From: Rotaria macrura
Taxonomy: Eukaryota; Rotifera; Eurotatoria; Philodinida; Philodinidae
Length of the DNA stretch: 64,000 nucleotides
Direction: 5' to 3'
NCBI GenBank assembly: GCA_900239685.1
Contig: OENT01000394.1
Span: 59,704-123,703 of the forward strand
A program made the translations under genes and the position numbers. The notes beneath the pieces were generated by a model. It did no database searches and was not told the origin of the DNA. It saw nothing but the letters and a program-made list of their open reading frames with translations. Positions 58,179 through 64,000 of the stretch are shown here, piece by piece (position 1 is the first letter of the stretch; each line of letters begins with the position of its first letter).

Positions 58179-61100
58179 GACTGAATAGAAAACAGTGAAA
58201 ACTTGTTGAAGAATATTCTGGAAACACTTCCCTTTTTTTTTAAAAATAGAATTATTTGTACTAATGGTTTGTTCACGACGGATAGTTTCTGCGGCCTTTT
58301 GCAAGTTCCTTTGAAAGAAGAGAAAAATAAAAGTTATTACTCAATGTACTCTACAAGATGGAAACCTTGTGGCGTAAGTTGTTATGAGTATAAAAAAATA
58401 ACATTTCAGATTTTTTCAACAATTCCTTCAAATTGGTCAATTTATCTCTGCTCATTTCATCATAACTACGTAGGTCAGATATCGAGAGAGTTTCGATTGA
58501 TAGACTAGGTAAATCTGCGTAGAATAGGTATGTATACATTGATAAAGGAAACTCCTACATCAGCGCCTATTTTCATACCATAAAACATAGTGAAATTAGC
58601 ACTAATCATTACCTCACTGTTCTCTATATGTTCATTTCTCCGTTCTTGCTGGTTCACTTTTCGTCTAGTTTACCTTCTATCTACAGTAGACAATACTGAA
58701 GCCTTGAAATAGTGCAGTGACTATCTACACTCAGGATACCCGCGACACTCATTCTACATTTTCTCAATATTAATGATAATAATAAAATACAATATAGATT
58801 GAAATAATGACAAAATAGATTAAGATACATCCATATTCTAACTAATATGGAATTGAAACGCTTATATACGACCTGAAGCTGAAGCACGAGTGTTTTTCTC
58901 TTTATTTATCCTTAACGAAATGACTTCTTTCTTTCCACTTGTGTATATATACATGAGACAATTAAGCATAACATTGTCGCATCAAATAGATAGGTTGCTT
59001 CACCAATGCGTTCGATTCTGTGCTTATTTAGTTGTTTCAATGCTCGGTCCATTGGTTTTTTCTTCATTTTGCGTACAAAAGTAAGTTTTACGTTTATTTT
59101 AAAATGATGTTTTTTTCATGAGTAAATGATGCATCAAACTTTCATTTATTGTTGTTCGACCATGCTAGACCAAAGCCTTCACCCCACAACTTTCTATGAA
59201 GAAGTAGGCCGACCTCAAGTTAACAAATACTACTATAATTTATTATCAAAGAGACGTTCATTTATATCTAAAGTTGCTTTTCTACATTAAAACCTTCAAA
59301 GCTGAATGCACCCATCTCATAGTCGAAGTAGATAGAACAGGTAATAATGACGAATAAATTGAATATTTTAACAGTATTAATTACTTTCGGCGCACGAAAT
59401 TCAACTATTTTTTTCAAAATATCATCTAATACCAATTGTGTGCTCATTTACTTTCACTACATAGATTGAAAAGACATAATGATCAAGTTTTTGTTACTTG
59501 TCTTATCTATTTCATTTCTCACATATTATGTTTACAAACAAATAAATCTAATGCAGAATATTGAAGAAGAGACATATGGCAACGCTTTAGAATCGTCTTT
59601 CTAGACATAAAAATGCACCAGTCCAGTACAAGAAGGATTAGCTTTCGTTAATTTGTAGCTATAATAATCTTCAACAGATTTAACCTGACTCATCTTACGA
59701 CATGTTCTTTTGAATATATGAGACAAAATTTGGCTGTGATTGATGAAGAGAAGACGAACAGTCACATTTACATCCACTACTGTTTCTTTCACCGCGGATA
59801 AAAAAGTGAGATCCGTTTCGTTCTGTTTATTCTTATTGACTGAAATGAATGAGTGAATAGAGTGTTTTCTTTTCACCTATTATGTGAGACACATCGTCTG
59901 ACTAATACTTTGCTATCAAGTGGTACTAAATAGTTAACGTTGTAAAAATTGTCAATCAAATAATAGACACGTCTGCTGAGTATTCGATAGTTGATGAGAT
60001 TCATGGGTACACTCATATACAGATGGTTATATCATAATAATACTATATAAATTTCTCATCTAACGTAAGATTCTTCACTCCTGGTGCTTTGTTTTGCTTT
60101 TCTAAAATTAGAATATGTCGATGCTATGAGTGATGCATCTGTTACAGTGAAAAAAATTGATACATATGGGTTATTTGAAAAGAAAACAGATAAAATTAGC
60201 GAAATTGCCTGCTATGATGAGTGAATGGGAAACAAGTTTATAATCATCTAGACGAAATATATTCTACTGTCACAATATTACGATTCAAAAATGAAGCAAA
60301 TTAAGGTTTATTAGCATGAAATATTCACTTGATAGATACATCTCAATAATACCAGACAATCGAAAACCAGTGATGATAGTACAGCATAAAATGTGTTAAA
60401 GTGTTCTGTATGGATTGCCGTCGTCAAAATAAAAATTGAAAGAACTATCAGATAGAATACTGCCGAACGAATAAGTTTCTAGATTTGATTTAATTTCTTT
60501 TATTCTATGCAGATATGTACGCGTAGGCTTAGTAGATGCAATTTTTATCAATGTAGCCTATTATTCCAAGAAATAATATTATGATCTTGTCTGTCCAAAA
60601 CGAATGCTATCTCTAAAGTAATGCTTCTTTCTGTGCCCTTTACTTTTACTTCTATCATGCCGAAGCACAATGACCTCTTTCAATAAATTGATTGAGATGC
60701 ATGGGTGTGGGTTTGATTCTACGATTGACTGAATAGATGATTTTATCCGTCCGACTGTCACACTCATAGACACTTCCTCCTTTACTGAAACCGACACTCA
60801 ATCCACGCACATTCCAATAACCAAACTCATTCCCACTCAAACCCGTTTCCACGTCTTATGTATAGTCGTTCATCGAACGGAAAAGCAAATTGTGGTTTAA
60901 TTGTTGAATATGGAATAGTTGCAAAATATTGATAATAAAATCTATACATCCATCAATTCTTTTGTGTATCTATGGTGACGCCGACACTAGGACAGTAACC
61001 TAATCAATACAATTAATTCTCTTATTGGGCTATGCCATGTATGTGATAACCATTGCTAGATGATAACGGTTTTTTTAAGTTGAGAAGAACATATTTCAAA

Positions 61101-61836
61101 CATGAACTTTTTCTGAAATCAGATATAATCTTCTTTTATTTATTCCGAATAGTTGTCGAAAAGAATGTTATTGATAGCAACTTTCCAGTTAAAACTGATG
61201 CCTGTATACAATCGTGTCGTTCGAAGTTAGCAGTAAAGTATCGATTGTGTTTTTCCACAGAATCTTTAAGAAAAAATGTATCTTGTACGAATTATTGCTA
61301 CTTAAATGACTAAACGCACTCTTTGTTGATCTATTCGAATGACTTAAACTAATGTTTCGAACTCCTTATGTAATGATATACAAGACGTCTTGGATTCGAT
61401 TTCTCGACTCTAGACTTGTGTAATATTTGTATCATGAAAACCTACTACTAAAATTTCATACGAAGCAAGTCAGAGACATGTAATCTATTCACTAATTTAG
61501 ACCTTTGAATAATACGACATGTTAGATTTCATATGGAAAATTCCAACACTAGAGATTTAAAAAAAATAATGCAGGTGGTATTTTCATTTTCTTATCATAT
61601 GTTGTTAGATATGTTGTAAAGCAAAACCGATACTCTTCTTCAAAGCAAATAATTAAAAGCATGAGGGATGCAACCATACAAGATTACCAAGTGACACTGT
61701 AGTGATGATAAATCAAATATATTGACTCATTTTTCTCCAGTGATATAGCCCAATTCTTATCTGTAAAAATAATATTTGACAAGTGTATATAAACGTATTC
61801 GAGTTTACGGATATATTCATTCTCCCAGCAGCAAGT
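58179..61836. other. Intergenic region, no gene supported
   Basis: AT-rich, with short unsupported frames. At 60579-60852 two overlapping minus-strand frames each look protein-like in part, which hints at a frameshifted gene remnant, but no family is recognised. Probable 5' UTR of the downstream small gene begins near 61780. Confidence 0.4.
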
Positions 61837-62058
61837 ATGTCGTGTCGCAAATGTGGTTGTAAGTCGTTTTTTTGGAATCCAGTATCGGCTGTTCAAAAAG
61901 CTGCTTCTGGTGGTAATTTTGCGGCAAATGTATCACGTGCAGATGGATCAACAGTCAATGCCACATTTGCTACACTTCCTCTGCAAGATAATAAATCAGA
62001 TCAAACAGCTTATCGTAACTGCACGTGTGGTCACCATTACAATTATCATGGCAAATGA
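61837..62058 (+). CDS. Small Cys/His-rich, probably metal-binding protein
   Basis: A 73-aa intronless frame from ATG 61837. It begins MSCRKCGCKSFFWNP and ends CTCGHHYNYHGK, giving a CxxCxC cluster at one end and CxCxHH...H at the other. This arrangement could bind one or more zinc ions. The middle is Ala/Gly/Thr-rich and polar. The frame extends 18 codons upstream with an in-frame ATG at 61783, but the Cys cluster right after ATG 61837 makes that the better start. Family not recognised. The balanced composition and paired end motifs argue against a chance frame. Confidence 0.55.
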   Translation: MSCRKCGCKSFFWNPVSAVQKAASGGNFAANVSRADGSTVNATFATLPLQDNKSDQTAYRNCTCGHHYNYHGK

Positions 62059-63491
62059 ACATCAAGAACTGATTCTTCATTGTCTTTAATCATGAATCCC
62101 ATTGTTTATGCACATAAAAAATAATAAATTGGATGTTAACTGTAGGTTGTTGGAAGTAAACATAATAGAAAAAGTTGCACAGTCATTCTGCATCAATAAT
62201 TGTTATTCCTACCTTATCGTCTCCTCAATCAGACTCATTGTTCTTTTAAATTTAGACGATGGATACAGAAATAGATGGCAAATAAAATCGGCTCTGTGCT
62301 AAGAATTTTACTTTCCCTTCAGTTGTAATTTCATTAGTGCTGTTCAGGCAGAGTTGAAATGCATTAATAGTCAGCACTGGTCGTGTTATGCACGTTTTTT
62401 GGTGTCTAATGAGGAACATTTTAGTTCAAAAAATGGCCATGTGATATTACAAATAGAATAAAATTAGTGAAAAAAACAAATCATCTATCATCAAGAGTAA
62501 ATCTAGTCTTTTGATTTAAGTTCTCTAAATTAAACTTGCATAAATGATCTGAAACTAGAATCAATTAAAAAGTGTTTATCCTCAATAAGCATCACTGTCA
62601 TTGGTGTATTGTCGATTTATTGAATAGAATAATCTCGAAGAATGCAAAATCGATCCGATCCGATCCGATCCTATCTGAGTTGAATCGAATCGAATCATGT
62701 GACTATTCATTTTGTTTTCAATCTCTGACGCATATCTCGAAACGTCTTCGTTAAGAAATCAAAAACTCGAAAGATTAAGTTATCAAAACTTAACGTTTCA
62801 AAAAATTAAAATATCAGAGAAAGACGTGTTGAATTGGGTATGGGTGTCTATTACTATTAGAATGACGCTCACACCCTATTTCGCGAAAGTAACAAATATG
62901 GCATTTGATCAACTATGGAAACAACTAGAAAGAGAATATTATTTTTTAAATGAGAAAGAAACAGTCATCTGATTTTCTGAGCGAAAAACGAGGTCTTATT
63001 TATTGAGAAGAGATCACACTTTACATCATAGATTACATTACATCTTTGAATCGAAGCAACCAAAGAGTCGATTTAAAACTGAGATTGGAAGGAATTTCAT
63101 AAAGAGAAGGGATGCGTATCCAGAAGTACTGAGGAATAAGAATAAGTAAGAAGAACTATCAGGAAGTACCTGAATGTAAAACCGAAGTGACTCAAACTAC
63201 AATGAAATCTATTTAAGTTCATGAGTGTGTTAGAAATTCCTAAATAGTTAGATGTAAAGGATGCAGGTGTGGATACTCGGAAAGAGAAGAGAGAAACCCA
63301 TACCCACTCAAACCCTTTTTAATTAATTCATATAAATCGGGTATCATTTTTATTGACCACTTTTCGGCTCACGGTCTTCGTGTTGAACAACCGAATGAGA
63401 ATTTATCCAAGGAGTACATTCTCATAATAGTTATTCCCTAGGAACTTGATTGATTTAATTGAGAATTTGTGATAGAACAAAAATAGAGAAG
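62059..63491. other. Intergenic region
   Basis: No gene supported. A short microsatellite with GATCC and GAATC units lies at about 62650-62696. The 86-codon frame at 62712-62972 has some protein-like segments but no domain or splice support. Confidence 0.4.
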
Positions 63492-64000
63492 CTAAATCTT
63501 AATGTATTCAACAAAATTTAGCTGAAGAATCAACATAATTTCCCCAACATTTAGTAAGATATCAGTATCTTCTTCAGTCCTAACGAAATAACGAGTAAAG
63601 ATTAATAAGCAATTTTCAGTCGTTGTTTTAAAAACTAGAAGCAAAAGTGGTCTGTGTTCTACTATCAAAATTTTGAAACAAGACAAGAGAAAGTAAGTCT
63701 GAAAAATTATACGAATTGCCTTCACTTGCCTTTTTTTAGAAATTTCGATCGTAATAATATTAACCATAATTGCTAATACAGTCCAACTAGTTCTTGTCTG
63801 ATGGCATGGATTCGCAAACGAAATCCACTGAAATTCCATACAAGTTGCTTTATTTCCATGCTGATCATATGCTACAATATCAGCATATTTTCTACAACAA
63901 TCGTTTGGTGACATAAGCATTTGTAAATTTAATTTATTTGTTTCATTTACAATAAACTTAATTGTATCTTTGTTTGAACTTAAAACATCGTCACTGTCAT
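63492..64000 (-). CDS. Partial gene running off the right edge
   Basis: On the minus strand the frame is open from the window edge, through the first in-window ATG at 63920, to a stop at 63492. About 27 sense codons precede that ATG up to the edge (starting DSDDVLSSNKDTIKF), so the true start lies outside the window. The best protein-like part is about 63770-63990, with several cysteines (NDCCRKYAD, ATCMEF, NPCHQTRTSW) and then a hydrophobic stretch (VLAIMVNIITIEI). After the AAAAAAGG near 63736 the composition turns intron-like, so this may be one exon with a donor near there. Family not recognised. Confidence 0.35.
   Translation of the reverse strand, partial: DSDDVLSSNKDTIKFIVNETNKLNLQMLMSPNDCCRKYADIVAYDQHGNKATCMEFQWISFANPCHQTRTSWTVLAIMVNIITIEISKKRQVKAIRIIFQTYFLLSCFKILIVEHRPLLLLVFKTTTENCLLIFTRYFVRTEEDTDILLNVGEIMLILQLNFVEYIKI

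Noticed and set aside
62712-62972. 86-codon frame
   Set aside because: Some segments look protein-like, but there is no domain, no splice evidence and no clear 5' boundary.
1-64000. tRNA, rRNA, CRISPR array or long-terminal-repeat retrotransposon
   Set aside because: I looked for T-loop-like GGTTCGA patterns, regular spaced repeats, and reverse transcriptase or integrase motifs, and found none that I can support.

Overview
This is eukaryotic nuclear DNA, most likely from a bdelloid rotifer (Adineta/Rotaria type). That assignment is inference. It rests on AT-rich sequence, many GT-AG introns of about 47-75 bp, clear animal gene families (PPT1, AAMP, MAP7, C1q, ankyrin-SOCS box, EVA-1-type lectin receptor), and the ADP-ribosyltransferase/TPR and SecA-like genes that are typical of bdelloid accessory DNA. 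No rRNA, tRNA or CRISPR array could be supported.

Layout. (1) 1-11.7 kb is an accessory, gene-poor flank. It holds an intact membrane-anchored PARP-like gene (1475-2707), a heavily broken ART-TPR pseudogene on the minus strand (4714-7680), and degenerate repeat DNA: clusters of an 8-bp CGTAAACG/CGTTTACG word and a tandem repeat of roughly 245 bp. (2) 11.7-34.9 kb is a compact core block of ordinary animal genes: an ankyrin/SOCS-box protein, a JHY-like protein, a secreted collagen-C1q protein, palmitoyl-protein thioesterase 1 (minus strand), a 52-aa membrane protein, AAMP, and a 16-exon MAP7-type microtubule protein. Two same-strand nested genes lie inside introns: a putative 64-aa protein inside AAMP, and a 606-aa SUEL-lectin receptor inside MAP7. 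Most exon joins were checked by hand and keep frame. (3) 34.9-64 kb is a second accessory flank. It contains a foldback element with an AGTCA-rich island, a giant intronless gene (40579-49593, 3004 aa), a WWE-ART gene with one in-frame stop that is flanked by an inverted repeat, two small cysteine-rich genes, and a gene fragment running off the right edge.

The most unusual object is the 3004-aa protein. It joins an Ulp1/C48-like N-terminus that lacks the catalytic cysteine, a P-loop GTPase-like domain, about 1500 residues of helical rod, a SecA-type motor with essentially all its helicase motifs, and a C-terminal von Willebrand A domain. Three of the accessory genes (PARP-like, ART-TPR, WWE-ART) concern ADP-ribosylation; two of these are broken. 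This suggests a fast-evolving stress or defence gene set around a stable core, but no functional link between them is shown by the sequence.
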